DNA of 64,000 bases from Dolomedes plantarius (lineage: Eukaryota; Arthropoda; Arachnida; Araneae; Dolomedidae), in NCBI GenBank assembly GCA_907164885.2, contig OU015499.1, positions 159,895,489 through 159,959,488 of the forward strand, read 5' to 3'. The translations under genes and the position numbers were made by a program. Positions 47,051 through 60,090 of this stretch are shown in pieces; positions within the stretch are counted from its first letter, which is position 1, and each line of letters begins with the position of its first letter. Under the pieces are notes generated by a model that had not been told where the DNA came from, did not search any database, and saw only the letters and a list, made by a program, of their open reading frames with translations.

Positions 47051-50000
47051 CAGTAACGGATTGAGGGGGGTGAACTGCCCTGGGGGGCGCAAAATGGGAT
47101 TGAAAATTTTATCCTTTTTTATAATTTCATAGTGTCATAAAAATATAAATAAAACATAAAATTTAGATATCCTCAGATCACTCTCGTTTTATACCGGTGG
47201 GGTTTTATTAAACTATTAATTACAGAAAGTAAACTCAAATCCTTACTTTGCGTAAGAGTAAAACAACCGTATTTCAATAACAGAAGAGTGCTAATTGCGT
47301 TGATGTGATTTGCGGAGAATGTTTCATTGCCGAAAAACAAGCATGTAGCTAATGGAGGGGAGGGTGACCCGTGACTCATAGAGATAAGGAGAGGCAGGAA
47401 AAGATAGTGCCAGTTGCAGACTTGTCGTTGTCACCTGTCGGTGCGTCCGCTTGTAAATTGTAATTTTTAGTGAATTGTGGAAGTGGTACGGTTTCATTGA
47501 AATGATGGGAAATGATGTTCGAAAGAAGATACTGAATGATACCATATACCACACAAAGTACTACGCAGTATTTGATTGCACACCTGATAAATCACACACA
47601 GAACAATTGAGCCGACAAATCCGATGTGTTACCAAGTATGAAAATGGCCAATTTGATATCAGAGAAAGCTTAATTGATTTTATAGCAGCTTGAAAATCTG
47701 GGGAGTACTTGGAAGATACAATGTTTCATAAGTTGGATGAAGATGGGTTAGAAATAGGAAATTGTTGAACCCAAACGTATGATGGTTCGAACATCTGTGG
47801 TGCTTATAGAGGAGCTCCAAGGTAGGTTCTTGGATATCAACCCATTAGAAACTTTTGTACCGTGCACAGCCCACTCCTTGAATCTGCTGTGACTACATAC
47901 AGCATCAACATCTCCTGAAACAGCGAACGTATTTGAAATTATCCAGAGATTATACACCTATTTTGTTTCATCAACACAACGGTGGGAAGTCATGAAAGAA
48001 ACATACAAAAACGAATTTAAAAGGAACCAGTGATACTCGATGGTCTGCTAAGTCTGAAGCAGTACATGCTCTTGTAAAAGACTTTCAAGGAGTAATCAGC
48101 GCTCTCACTGAGTTGAACGAAGAAGAACACTATACATCAGAGAGAAAATCTGATGCCTCCAGTATCATTCGTACTTTGAAAGATTTCCGACTTATTTCGT
48201 ATTTGGTTGTTCCGGAAAATATCTTAAGAAATTAAGACAGTTAACAAGGAAGTATTGAAACATAACATAATATTGTCAAAAACAATACAAATGTTGGAAG
48301 CTCTCACCAAAACCATGGAAAGGCTGAGAAATGAAATGAATGAATGGATAAAGACTGCTAAAGAAATAGCGCAAAAAAAATTGAAGTGGGGCCAACTTTG
48401 GAAACTCTCAGAATCCGAAAAAGGAAAATAATGCTTGCAGAGATGGCGCAAGATGAAGGACGAAGTTTAGCTGTAGAAGAAAGTTTTTACCATAGTATGA
48501 AGGGAGTAATCGATGTGATACTGATCCAGTTGAAAGATAGAATGCAGAGTATAAGTGCATTCAACAATATTTTTCTAAATTGTAAAAATTTTAAATGCTT
48601 GGATGGCAAGCAGTTGAAAATTCGTGCTGCAAACTTAGCTAGTAAATATCTTGAAGATATGAGTAAAGATGAGTTCCCTACTGAAATCCTAGTTCTTCGT
48701 AAAAAGTTACAGAATTGAGTTAATTTTGAAGAAATGAATCAACTTGATCTTCTAAATCTTATCCACGAAAGAGATTTGACTGATTCTTTCCCAAATGTGT
48801 GCATAGCCTTGAGAGTTTTTTTAACACTCCCAACTACATCAGGAAGCTGGGAGAGCAGTTTTAGCAAACTGAAGATAATCAAAAACTATCTCAGATCCAC
48901 AATGACTCGAAACAGATTGAAAAACCTCGCAATACTGCCTATAGAAAGCCGAGAGGCTAATCCAATAAATTATGATGAAGCTATCAACTCATTTTCCGAA
49001 AGAAAATCAAGGAAAATAATTTTGTAAAAATATCTGCACACGACACATTTTCTAAAGCATAATGAAAGGTAGCTGCGAAGACCATCATCGCTTGGGCAAG
49101 AGGGTAGTAGTGGGTTTTATTTTTAGTCAATGTGAAAAAAAATGCATATCTATATATATATAACGCGTAGGTATGCGGCACAAAAATCGACAATATTTCT
49201 ACACTCAGAATGGCAACGGCTGCAACTACCGGATGTAAACATTAGCGGCCGTCCGCAATTTAAGACCGCGTGTGTGCAGCGGCGACATTTGTTACAACCA
49301 CTGATGGTTTGACAAAATATGTCCAGACCTATCAAATCCAGTGCTTAGTCATGGGCAGTTGTATGTAGGTTTATCTAGAGACCGTTCTATTGATTCTGTC
49401 ACTGTAGTATCTCCTACTTCTGAAATACTCAACTGTGTGTATCAAGAAGTTTTATGATTATCATAGTTGTAATCCACACTATATTTTAGTACTTGCTGAA
49501 TTTTTACTCCATTTTATAAGTGAAGAAATTTTCCCAACAATTTATTATTTGATATGATTAAGTGGAGATATCTAAATTGTGAATAATAGTACATATAGGG
49601 AGTGATGTAATCCACACTACATTTTAGTACTGGCAGAATTTTTACTTCATTTTTTAAGTGAAAAAACAATTTTCCCCAACATTTCTTACTTGATGTAATG
49701 ATAAAGTGTAGATATATTAATTTTGAAAAATTGTACATACAGAGAGGGATGTCATTTTTAAAATCATTGGTGCTGGGTTTCTCAGTCTTATCTTTAACTC
49801 TGTTCTGAAGTAATGGAAATTCACATTTTTTAATCACGATGTTTTAGAATCAGCCTTATAGTGAATTTAGCAATGATTATGATTTTTTTGGCTGAGCTCC
49901 CACTACCCCTTAACAACGTATATTTATGTTGACAGGTAATGGTAACGTTCCTTACATATGTTACTTTCAGTTGAGTTGTTTTGCAAATAAAAATTTAAAA

Positions 50001-50263
50001 CTAAAAGCGACCATGCTGGTCGCGGAGCGGCTAGTACTTCTATGTTATAGTATTGTTAAGTTAAAAATATGTTTGTTGTTATTTCAATAAATTAAGTTTG
50101 TCACACCATCAAAAAGACTATTACTTTTATCCTGTTATTTATTATTGCATTAAATAATGAGCTACAGGGCAATATTGCATTAAATAATGAGCTACAATAA
50201 CAGCTACAGGGGCGTCATGGAGCTGACTTGCCTCCGCTGAGAAATTTCCTAGATCCGGCACTG
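47051..50263 (+). mobile_element. hAT-II transposon remnant, copy B, with nested Helitron
   Basis: Ends CAGTAACGGAT and ATCCGGCACTG match copy A. Coding fragments: 47475-47693 (DCTPDKSHTEQLSRQI), 47870-48030, 48386-48718 and 48734-49027 (TLPTTSGSWESSFSKLKIIK, dimerisation domain). It has a single copy of the 3' region, unlike A. A Helitron interrupts the 3' untranslated part at 49149-50034. Several frameshifts make it inactive. Confidence 0.85.
49149..50034 (+). mobile_element. Non-autonomous Helitron H2, unit B only
   Basis: Starts TCTATATATATATAACGCG and ends GCGGCTAG. A perfect 7-bp hairpin, GCGACCA-TGC-TGGTCGC (50007-50023), lies 11 bases from the end. At 886 bp it belongs to the same family as H1 in opposite orientation. 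Unit A keeps the uninterrupted site GCATA/TACTTC at 22928/22929, proving insertion between A and T without duplication. Confidence 0.93.
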
Positions 50264-50275
50264 CATTAGCCCCAA

Positions 50276-50417
50276 TAGCGCACCCAGGATTAAATCTTGA
50301 TGGGGCCGAGTTGAACGGATAAAAATATTTATAATGCAAATTCAATATTCATAATGAATTTCTATTTCTTTGGAGGGGGCCAGGGCCCCTTGTCCTACCC
50401 CCTGGGTGCGCCATTAA
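50276..50417. mobile_element. Small MITE-like inverted-repeat element, copy B
   Basis: Counterpart of 23134-23275, with ends TAGCGCACCCAGG and CTGGGTGCGCCATTA. Noncoding. Confidence 0.65.
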
Positions 50418-51550
50418 TTAGCCCTAACACAGGAGCGAGTCTAGGGACGAAGCCCTAAGTTTAAAGAAAAACATATAACGGAGAGGAATATATCCTTTTT
50501 ACCAAGTTTTTATTAACTTGCTTTTTTGTTTGTTTGTGTGTGTGTTTGTCCAGTACAAATCTTGCAATCGATTTTTAACCAACTTCCCGACTAGCTAGAC
50601 ATTTGAAACTTTAAGAATAGCTCAGAACACGATGACAATGCATTTTTTAATGCTTTTATCCATCTTTAAGCAGTATTAAATTAATTTTCAGTTAATTTTG
50701 TTTTGTAGACTTTTGCAGCCATCTATCGGCCGGGACGGGAACGAAACGTGAAACGCATGTTAACTTCCAGTTCACTTCATTCTCTTTCAAGTTGATGGGA
50801 TAATTCATACCAAAAAAAATTTAAAAAGTATTTATTAATACATAGAATTGTCTAGTTTATGTGATTCAAAAGAAAATTTAAAAACATGGTACACAAAAAG
50901 TTCTTTTTATCTTGTAATTATTTCCATTTATTTCATGATTTCCATTTATTTCCATTATTTCCATTTATTTCATGACAAACTTGAACTCGTGTTCCTTTGA
51001 CACAGCCAAAGTGCATTCGATTGAATTTGAATCACTCCCTTCATCTGGAACACCACCCTGGGACGCACCCAGTCATTCCAGTATTGCACGACTAAAATTA
51101 ATGTACTGTAGCGGTGGCGCTCGGCCACAACCACAGTACATTCACTCACAAACCTTTCGGCACCGGAATCGAAACTGTCAGTTAAGACTGATAGCTGACG
51201 GTAATCCAGCTGTTCGAAATCACGTCCGATGTCGTCAAGACTTATTTTGGACGCAGAATTCAAAAATATATACAAATTAATTGAATAGACTCTCGTTAAT
51301 AAAGTTTTAAATTAAGAAATATTTATTTGAAAATTTTTCAAAATGCCCGCCAGATAGCAGGCATCTTCAGGTTTGAAAAACAAAACCGTCTGATTATCAT
51401 CCTCATTGTCTGCAAGCCATTTTGATAAGGCTGAAAAAAAATTTCGACATGGAGCGAAACCACGATGATTAAAGACATCTTATAAGTTGCATTTTATTGC
51501 AATAAATGCATAGTTAAGACGGAATCCAAGTTTTGAATTTTCTCCAAATA
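50418..51550. other. Spacer with unrecognised GC-richer block
   Basis: Counterpart of A 23276-24431. B has a short tandem repeat of TTTCCATTTATT-like units at about 50928-50974 in place of about 100 bases of A. The block at 50980-51245 with the minus-strand SECTVVVAERHRYS frame is retained; function unknown. Confidence 0.45.
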
Positions 51551-51765
51551 CAGTGGAACCTCGATCGATCGCTCCCCGGATCTTCGTTTTCCCGTATGTG
51601 TCGTTTACTTCATACAGTCCCTATGACACTATTTCTTTGTTATGTTCTCGCGTTTAGAGTTTTTCCGCATGTATCATGCAGTGCAATCAGTGGCGGCTCC
51701 AGGGCAGAGATTTGGGAGGGGGGGGAGGAACGTCAGCTCTTAGGGTTATATATATATATAAATAA

Positions 51766-51807
<42 letters not shown>

Positions 51808-53128
51808 TCTGTCACAAAAATATTTGCACCCGGAAGGAAACGAGGTACTATCACGAAACTTCAGAACAGACCGTTATATTAAGAAGATATGGCATGAAAA
51901 AGGTTACAAATCAGTAAGTAGTAATTCCACCTCTGGCAGCTATACAAGCCGAAAGACGGCGTGGCATCGAATTAGTGAGGTCACCCATGACCTCCTGCGG
52001 GAGATCATGCCATAATCTTTGAATCTGGACAGCTAATTCATCAGTATTCCGGGACGGCTGCAGTTGCCTTCCAAGCACGTCCCAGACTTACAATATTGGC
52101 GAGAGGTCTGGTGACCTCGCAGGCCACGGGAGTACGCTGGCCGCCTTCACACGCGAATGCGCCGGTCATCAGCATTGAGACTGAATCTGGATTCATCGCT
52201 GAAGATCACACGCCTCCTGTCGGTCACACTCCAGCTTGCCCGAGGTCGGCAAAAATCCAATCGACAGTCTATGATGTGGGGTCAGCGGTAGGCGTCTTAA
52301 TGGACGTCGGCTCCTTATACCTGTGTCAGCCAGTCCTTTCCGAATGGCTTCCCTTCATACCACCGGATGTCTGGAAGGTGGTAAATGGCGTCGAACTGAT
52401 TCTAGAGACGTTGGTGCGAACGTGGCCGCTCTTACGATTGCGTGATCCTCGCGCACATTTGTGTTCTTGGAACCCCCAGACCCTCCACGATGGTACACTA
52501 TCCTTTCCGTGTTGCCGTTCCATTGTTGCCAACACCGAGCAACTACCATATCGCTCCGACGAAGGTGGCGGCCGATACGCCTGTTCGACCAACCTGCTTC
52601 TCTGTGGCCTACTGTACACCCCCTCTTGAAGTCCGACAATTGTTCGTACTTTCGCCGGTTACGTCTCAGAGGCATCTCTAGTCACAGTACCGTCCATCCA
52701 AGTCGACAGATTTATTTTAATAACCCTATGGCACGAGCAATCATGCTTTTAAACTCTCCCAGCTGCGCATCTCATATGCGCATAGCGCGCTTACCCTTGT
52801 CTCATTGGCGGCTATGTTTTAATCATTTGCATATGTCTTACCAGACAACATTTCTGCCAAGTTTCGTGATAGTAGCTCGATTTCTTCTCGATGCGTATAT
52901 TTTTTTGTGACAGAATGTATATATATAAGAAATAAACATCGTCTCATTTTAAATTTAAACTCATTTAGTATTAGGTCTACGATTGTATAATTTTAAACCA
53001 TGAAGAAAAAAAAATACTCCAGGCTTTTTTTTGGCTGGGGGGCAATTGGCCCTACTCACCCCCCCCCCCTTCGAGCCGCCCTTGAGTGCAATAGGTCCCT
53101 TGCAAAACGATGGATCAAGGTCCCACTG
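51551..53128. mobile_element. pogo/Tigger-like element with nested Tc1
   Basis: Left end CAGTGGAACCTCGATCGATC, right end complement CAGTGGGACCTTGATCCATC, flanked by TA at 51549-51550 and 53129-53130. No pogo transposase is visible, so it is non-autonomous. The Tc1 element (51805-52917) and a TA microsatellite sit inside it. Confidence 0.75.
51805..52917 (-). mobile_element. Tc1-like transposon with transposase remnant
   Basis: Terminal inverted repeats of about 60 bp start CACTCTGTCACAAAAATATT on the left and CATTCTGTCACAAAAAAATA on the right (complement), flanked by TA. The minus-strand transposase starts at 52675 (MPLRRNRRKYEQLSDFKRG) with the N-terminal helix-turn-helix (GWSNRRIGRHLRRS, VARCWQQW). 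It then has GSGGSKNTNVRED and, in another frame, VIFSDESRF with the first catalytic Asp, then WPARSPDLSPIL-VWDVLG. The catalytic Glu of the I-E-H motif is lost, a stop lies there, and the middle of the nuclease is deleted. Not active. Confidence 0.88.
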
Positions 53129-53130
53129 TA

Positions 53131-53582
53131 ACTGTTTTCCCGTATGTGTCGTTTATTTATTCCAGACCCGAAAAAATTCCATATAAGACGAGCAAAAATA
53201 GACGCATAGATCGGATAAAACGATGGATCCTCTATCCATCGTTTTACCACGCTCTTCGTTTAAAATATATGTGAAGTTCACTGTTTCCGTTACCCTGAAG
53301 GTAATGTGTATACTTAACAATGAACTCACCATTAACTAGGTCCGACGAGGTTTTCTTCACTAAACTATTTATTACAAGACAATTAGACTTCCCAAATACC
53401 GCTCTCGATTGCTAGCAGGCAACTGGGAATTATTTATCGCGCGTGTTAATCCCGGTAGTTATATTTACGGTAACCCTACCAGAATTCAGCCACGTCACTG
53501 CTTGTACGTATGCCACACTAACCTCTCTGTCTTCACTTTATCACCAGGTCGCTGGAACGATAGCTGACTTCAAAAAACTGAC
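53131..53582. other. Unique spacer before the B/C junction
   Basis: Contains a perfect inverted repeat TAAAACGATGGAT/ATCCATCGTTTTA (53216-53246, 5-base loop) and a second copy of CCCGTATGTGTCGTTTATTT, also found inside the pogo element. No gene seen. Confidence 0.55.
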
Positions 53583-53817
53583 TTTTGTCCCGTGCACAGC
53601 TCACTCCTTGAGTCTGGTGTGACTACATACAGCATCAATATCTCCTGAACGTATATGAAATAATCCAGAAATTATACACCTATTTTGTTTCATCAACACA
53701 ACGGTGGGAAGTCATGAAAGAAACACACAAAAACGAATTTAAAAGGAACCAGTGATACTCGATGGTCCGAAGCAGTACATGCTCTTGTAAAAGACTTTTA
53801 GGGAGTAATTAAGCTGA
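53583..53817 (+). pseudogene. Detached hAT-II fragment at the B/C junction
   Basis: Matches hAT-II of A at about 21009-21243 (GTCCCGTGCACAGCTCACTC through AAAAGACTTTTAGGGAGTAAT). It encodes the tail of the VPCTAHSL region and TQRWEVMKETHKNEFKRNQ. It ends abruptly where unit C begins, so it marks a recombination breakpoint. Confidence 0.85.
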
Positions 53818-53820
53818 CTT

Positions 53821-55521
53821 CATAAATCAGCAAACCTTTTTCTTTGCTGTTTAGTTACTGGGAAATAAAAATATGTACATGCTTGCTTCTGGTAGTAATT
53901 AAAGATATTGGTGGGATATTTATCGCCAAACCAGAGATATATCTGAAATGTACAACAGCATTCGCACGTGGAGAAATTCTGCCAACTCTCCAAGAATCTC
54001 CAAGATTTCAGTAAATACCTATATTTATTATTTTTAGTCACATAAGCACATATAACCAATTTATAAATGAAGCACATATCACCAATTGATAAAAATATAA
54101 AGAGAGTAATTCAAACTATCAATGAATTTTGTGAAAAATAATTTACTCATTTTGTTTCTTTCAATACAAAGTGAACAGTCTTTACCTCCTCGGCCTCTTC
54201 TTTTATTGAAAAGAGCAAACGTAAAACTACTTTATCAACAGTGCTTCTACTTTAATCAATGGACAAATTCTAATGAAATGGGGGAGGAAGTGGGCTAGCC
54301 AAGTAACCTCTTCCCCGCCCATGAAAAGATAACAGGAAAGAAGAGAAAAACTTCGTGAACCGAAAACTGGTATACTCTGTGAACGTCATGACTTGGTAGC
54401 AGAAACTAGTGATTAATCACCAGTAGCTAACTGTCATTATTTGTTGGTGTAATGGCATCAGTATCTCTCAAGCGCGTAGTATGTTGCTTTTTGCATTCAG
54501 CGGCTACAGATGTTATAGCATCGTAACTTTACTTATTGTGTTCGATTCTCTGTAATCTAAAGAATTAAAAAAAAAAACCCTTGGCGACAAAATTTCCCAC
54601 ATTTTAGAAAGGATCATGCACTGAAATAACGTTGATCCAGGTGCAAGAAAAATAAACAGCATTGAAGTAAGTTTAATTTTTACGTTATTATTTCTTTATT
54701 GTATGACAGAACTGTTTTGTTAAGATGTTGAAAATGATATATATAATTTCTACATTTTACTCTATTTTTTTTTTATTTATTTGAGTGAAGCTAAATGTTA
54801 ATACAATACGTATGGCTATTAAATCGTTAGGTACTGCATGTTCAGCTATAGTATGTTATTTTCAGCAATAAGTAGAATATTACTTTCCGGTAGATGTTGG
54901 CGTATAAAATGTATAAATATATATCATCATTCAAGTCAGACATACCGTGTTTAGCAATTTTACTGGTTATGAGTTATACAAAAGTTTTTGAATTGTTAAT
55001 GATTGCTGTAAAAGATAAAATATACAGGGAACATCCATATTCAGTGCCGTTCGGCGGGAAGTTGACACAGTTTTTCAAGGGGAGTCCTCATTCAGGAAAA
55101 TACTATTTCTTACTGTTTTAAATCTTTTAGCCGGACAATCGTCACTTTTTATGAAAATTCAACAATAAGTAGCTAATAAACAACATTAAAATATTTTAAT
55201 GAAAAAATATTGAATACAACATTTATCTGGAGTAAATAATTAAAATAGCAAAAAATATTTCCAAAATGTATCAATCGGTTTCTAAAAGTAGGTTAAAATT
55301 TAAATTTTTAAAAAATATGTCATAGGATAGTGTGGAAACAGGAAATTTAAAATACATGAATTGTATTTTCATTAAATTCTTAAAAGGTATAAAATAAACA
55401 TGTAATTGCTTCAAGATAGACATATAAAAATACAAACATTGTAATAAAATAAATATGGTACATAAAATTTTGAAGTTTGTAGGAAGATAATTTCAGCATA
55501 TATAGTAGAATGAAAAAAATT
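53821..55521. other. AT-rich spacer of unit C, no gene recognised
   Basis: Collinear with A 3312-5045, including the stretch deleted in B. A plus-strand frame at 54894-55121 is unrecognised and disrupted in A. Confidence 0.55.
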
Positions 55522-56376
55522 GTACTTTCGCATTAAACGGAAGCCACCCATTTAAGTATTCAAAAATTGGGGAAAAATGTAAAATTCCATTACGAATGGA
55601 AACAACAAACTTTATTACAGAAAGTACAAAAAGTTTCTCAAGTACAGAAAGTTATAAAAATTTACAATTAATTTCCAGTCGCCACAGACTTCCAGAACTG
55701 GTTGATGTTGCTCAGGAGCGCGACGAAAGCACTGTTGCCGGCTGCCGATCGCCATATATATTCCGCCAGATATGATTCCAAATGGTGACGTGCTGTTCCT
55801 CGATGTTTTTTGTTACGCCACTTGGTTGACCCCTACATCCTCTCAACTTGCTTGGTACTTGCCCCTGTTTCCGGGTCCATGAATTTGTACTTTTGATTAA
55901 CTTTCAAGTGAGCATATCCCACATTTTCAAGTTCCTCTGTATTGTATCCCTTCCAACAATCGTATATAATTGTTGAGCCGGGTTCGATGTGCAGTTTTAT
56001 CTGCTCCAACAATTTTTCAGCACTTCTGTTCGGAACTCTGATTAGGAAACGTCCTCCTGTTTTCCAGCACAAACCACCGAACACCCGATTGTTGAGGTAA
56101 TATCCTGCCAGTGTTGTTTTTACGTTTTGTAAACAAACTATTGTCTATTTCAACAGTACGCCCCTTTCCACCAAACTTACCTTCATTTTTCTGTTCGACA
56201 GAAAAAATGCAAACTTCCCTCATATAATTATTCCAGTTGACTGTTGTGTTTGGCACCATTTTTAATTGTTTCTCACACCAAGATACTTACGTTTGTTTAC
56301 ATTTTGAATGCGCTGTGTTTGCATTTAGAATTGTAATATAAATAAATAGGTGGCCTCTGTTTAATGCAAAAGTACC
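55522..56376 (-). mobile_element. Merlin transposon, copy C
   Basis: Best view of this element's transposase: 56017-56259 carries MVPNTTVNWNNYMREV and VEIDNSLFTKRKNNTGRILP; after one frameshift, 55833-56084 carries GGRFLIRVPNRSAEKLLEQI, YDCWKGYNTEELENV and KFMDPETGAST. Terminal inverted repeats (GTACTTTCGCATTAAAC and partner) are flanked by AAAAAAATT on both sides, an 8-9 bp target duplication typical of Merlin. It lacks about 235 bp that A and B carry at the N-terminal end. Confidence 0.83.
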
Positions 56377-59300
56377 TAAAAAAATTATGACAATAGTATC
56401 ACAGGATAATTTTTCGAACAAAAATTAAAATTTAAAATATTTCCAAAGTATAAAAATCAATTTTTAAAAGTAATAATCCTGATATGAATAACCAAGAGAT
56501 AACTCTGATGTTCCTGATTGTATTTCTTGAAAAGAATGAAAATAAAAATGTTTTAAAAAGAATTCAGAAGATTTTTCATTCACTGAACTTATAATTTGTT
56601 ATCTGAAGGTAATTTCAAATGTCATTGGCTAAAAACATCTAAATTATCGTCATTCAGATTCCATTTGTTAAAACTGATGGTGAACATTTGGTGATGTAAG
56701 CATGAAGCTTAGCTGAATCAGGATTGCAGAGTATTAAGCCATTAAACTGAATAATAAAACATTTATTATAAAGATTTCAACCCAATTGTAGCAGAACATA
56801 AATAAAGGAACCACTTATGTAATCACCAAACTCGAAGCTATAAAAACATTCAGTATTTCCCCACTATTCTTGTGTTTGGGGGTTTCTTAATTTCATTCTG
56901 TGGTTAAAATATATTAAAATTGTTAAAACATCCAGCCTTGTGAAAGTAAACAAACCATCATTTATGTGCTTTAAATTTTTAAAAATTACAATGAAATTGA
57001 TATGCACTGTTAATTCCATGCAAAATTTATAGATAAATCTATTTAAATAATCAAATTTTCCACATTAATTCTGAATTGGTACTAAATGAGAACTTTTTAT
57101 TTATGATGGCATTTGAAGCTATTTTTTATATTATGTTATTTCACTTTGTATTCATTCAGTATTAACATTTTTGATGACAAGATTTAATAAATAACATTCA
57201 TGCCCATCTTTCATTGCAACAAGGTTAACAGTAACACCATTAAATGTAATACTCCTAAATATTCATAATTTTATGTACATCATTCATTATAATATGATTG
57301 TTTAAAGTTTTAAATCAATGTATTTCAAAGAGAATGATTTAAAAATAGTACTTGATATTTAAAATTAATTCTTATTAAGACAGAAATACATTATTTAACA
57401 TTTTATAACTGTATGCAATTAATATGTTTGATATAAAAATGTTTAATTCTCTCTACACCATGCATTCTAAAGATTTCTTCAGAAGAAACATTTCAAGATT
57501 TATAAAATCTGTTTAAACTGATATCTATGACAGCCTGATATGGTTTTTCAAATTTTTGTATTGTAAAAATTATACTTGGGTCAGCTGAGAGCTAGATTTT
57601 AACTGTCTCCTCTCTTATGTGCATATTCTTTATACTCAATAGATTATTTTGTACTGGTAAAATTTATAACTGTGTTCTTTCAGTTCATGTCTAGGGTAAT
57701 ATTTTAATATATATATTTGGTCCTTAAGATCAGTGTTAACCAAACTGATGTTTGTGTTATTAGGATTTATGTATCATATTCCCTCCTAGGGATGAAAAGT
57801 ATTTAATGAATAGAAAGTAACTGTAGTAAAAGTGTCAAATATATAGTTTTGAAAATTCTGTTGCTTTTTATTTTTTTCACTGCTCCAGAAATGTGTTGTA
57901 TAACTGTGCTGTGATGGAATATGCATGAAATGAATTTTATTTCTAGATGGAAAAAATTTAAAAAGGCATTAGAGGATTTTATATTAAACCATTTATGTAA
58001 AAGATAACTTTGCCCCAAACGTGAAAGATAGGCTGCATTCATTTTGCATGAGGGAAATTTGCTTAAAGTTCTTGTAGAAGTTCTTTTATGAAAGCTATTT
58101 GAAAATAATATCTCAATAAATGTCGATGATTTACCAGTAGATTTTACTTTCCTATGCAGTCATTTTGATAGCTAAACATTTCATGTTGAAGTTTATTGCT
58201 CAATATCTGTTTCGTTGACAGTTAGTTACATATAACTTTGTTTTAAAGATTATAGAAATCTTTAAAAGAAAAATATTTTTCGAAGATTTTATGTGACTTC
58301 TACATTTTAATATTTAAAAATTTGGAACTTTCTATGTTAACTCAATATATGAAGTTAACAGAGTATTACAATAAATTACTTTGCTGAAACTGGAAAATTT
58401 GACATCCAAGTTCTTGTCGTTCATGCTTTTGATCAGGGCCAACCTTAGTCCTTGTGGCCCCCAATTGCAGAAATTTTGGCGGGGTCTTCTATAATTCTAA
58501 TATACTATAAAATAAAAAACATTTCATGTAAAGTATGAAAGAGAATAATTAGGAAGGTGGTCATATTTCCTTTTTTATGTACATTTATAAGAAAAGAAAA
58601 CTAAGAAATAGCTAGACTACGTATATTTTATTCACAGATCAAAATTATTTACAACCAAATTGTGCTAGATTTTTTATTTGCAAGATCATTTGTAAATTGA
58701 CTTAAATTTTATTTCCTAGTTTCTACATGCTCTATAGACAGTATTGCAAGGCTGTTGAGTCTCTCCTGCGATATTGTTGACCTCAGGTATGTTTTAATTG
58801 ATATCTGTTTACAAAAGCTTAGTTTTCCCATTTCTATAGTTATATGAATGGTTAAAAATATCCTTCAAGATATATATACATTTCAAAAGCCAGTGGCTGT
58901 TATTTATAGCAATTATAGAATTTTTATAGGTTTCCCGAAACAGTAGGTTTTAATACTTCCATTTCTTCTATGTCTACATCTTTTATAGACATCATTTGGT
59001 CATTATTCTGAATAATTTTTCCATCTATCAAAACAATTTGTAGTTCCGATGCATATTTTCGATGTTTTTTCTGTGGAATTGTTTGGAATAAACTTCTCTA
59101 GCCTGTCTCGCTTTCTACGGTATTTGTTAAAAACAATGCACCGCAAACTTTTCTTTCCAGTAATGTATTGGTTCATCCACATACTCATAATTCAATATCC
59201 TTTTTCATTTTTGTAAATGTGTTCCCTGAAATTCAGGAGTGACTATTAAATAAGTCGCAAGCTCCATGGCTCCAACTAAGACTTGTACAAAACCTGGGTG

Positions 59301-60090
59301 GGTATCTTTTATCAGGTATTCTAGAAGGTTTCTAAATGATCACAGTACTTTGTTTCAAACATATTTTAAATATATATTCATGTTTGGCTCTGTGCGTGCT
59401 CGGGTTCAGTTACATATAATTCAAGTCCAATTGGATCAAAGCAGCCCTGCCTTTGATAATTAATTCTTTACATATTTTCTATCCCTTTATGCATACTATT
59501 CCTAAGGCGGCCTTATGATTACTCATATCGTTTTAATTCTGTGGTGGACTGTTGTGAGTTTTGTTTCACAGACTTCTTCAAATTTTATAAAGAGAACACT
59601 TGACTAGTTGTCAAAATCTGTTGTTTTGATTTAGACATGTAAATCTTTTCATCAGAAAAATTTTGGGTATTTTGTATACTGCAAGGCATGTAAATATGTT
59701 TTACTTCCATAGCAGTGAAAATGCAGGGAAGATAATTGTTCTTTACTTGCTACAAGAATAAGCAATAACATTTTAGCCTGAAAAAACTTTATGATCTGGC
59801 CACCGCATTTCTTTGTACTTTGAATACAAGGATTTCTGATTCACCAAGTCTGTTGTTAGAAAAGATGTCTGAAGTACAATACTTGTACTACCTGACCGAT
59901 GCATATGCTATGTGTCACCCGAAGCGAAGATGGGCACCACAGGCCTTGGTCCTCATTGGGACTGTTGTGCCATTATTTAGTTAGATAATGATTATACAAT
60001 AGAATAATTATTCTAGTATAAATTTATTTTTATAAAATTAAAATTGCAATACATTTATAACTTAATAATATAGAAAACTAAGGAATTTAC
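56377..60090. other. AT-rich spacer of unit C, includes probable left part of hAT-III
   Basis: Collinear with A 6127-10079, with CAGGGCCAACC at about 58434. The minus-strand frames 57803-58042 and 59003-59188 recur from A and B but are unrecognised. A deletion near 59670 removes about 270 bases relative to A. Confidence 0.5.

Larger units (their letters stand above)
25548..52917. repeat. Tandem segmental duplication, unit B
   Basis: Second copy of the unit. Relative to A it has gained a piggyBac element (41807-43318), an unidentified 1.85-kb segment (about 39797-41650) and a Helitron (49149-50034). It has lost about 0.94 kb around the left part of the Merlin element and about 1.5 kb downstream of the first Helitron. 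Ends are set at the outermost elements of the unit; the exact duplication breakpoints are not resolved because A is cut by the window edge and the A/B junction near 25190-25547 is unique here. Confidence 0.9.
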
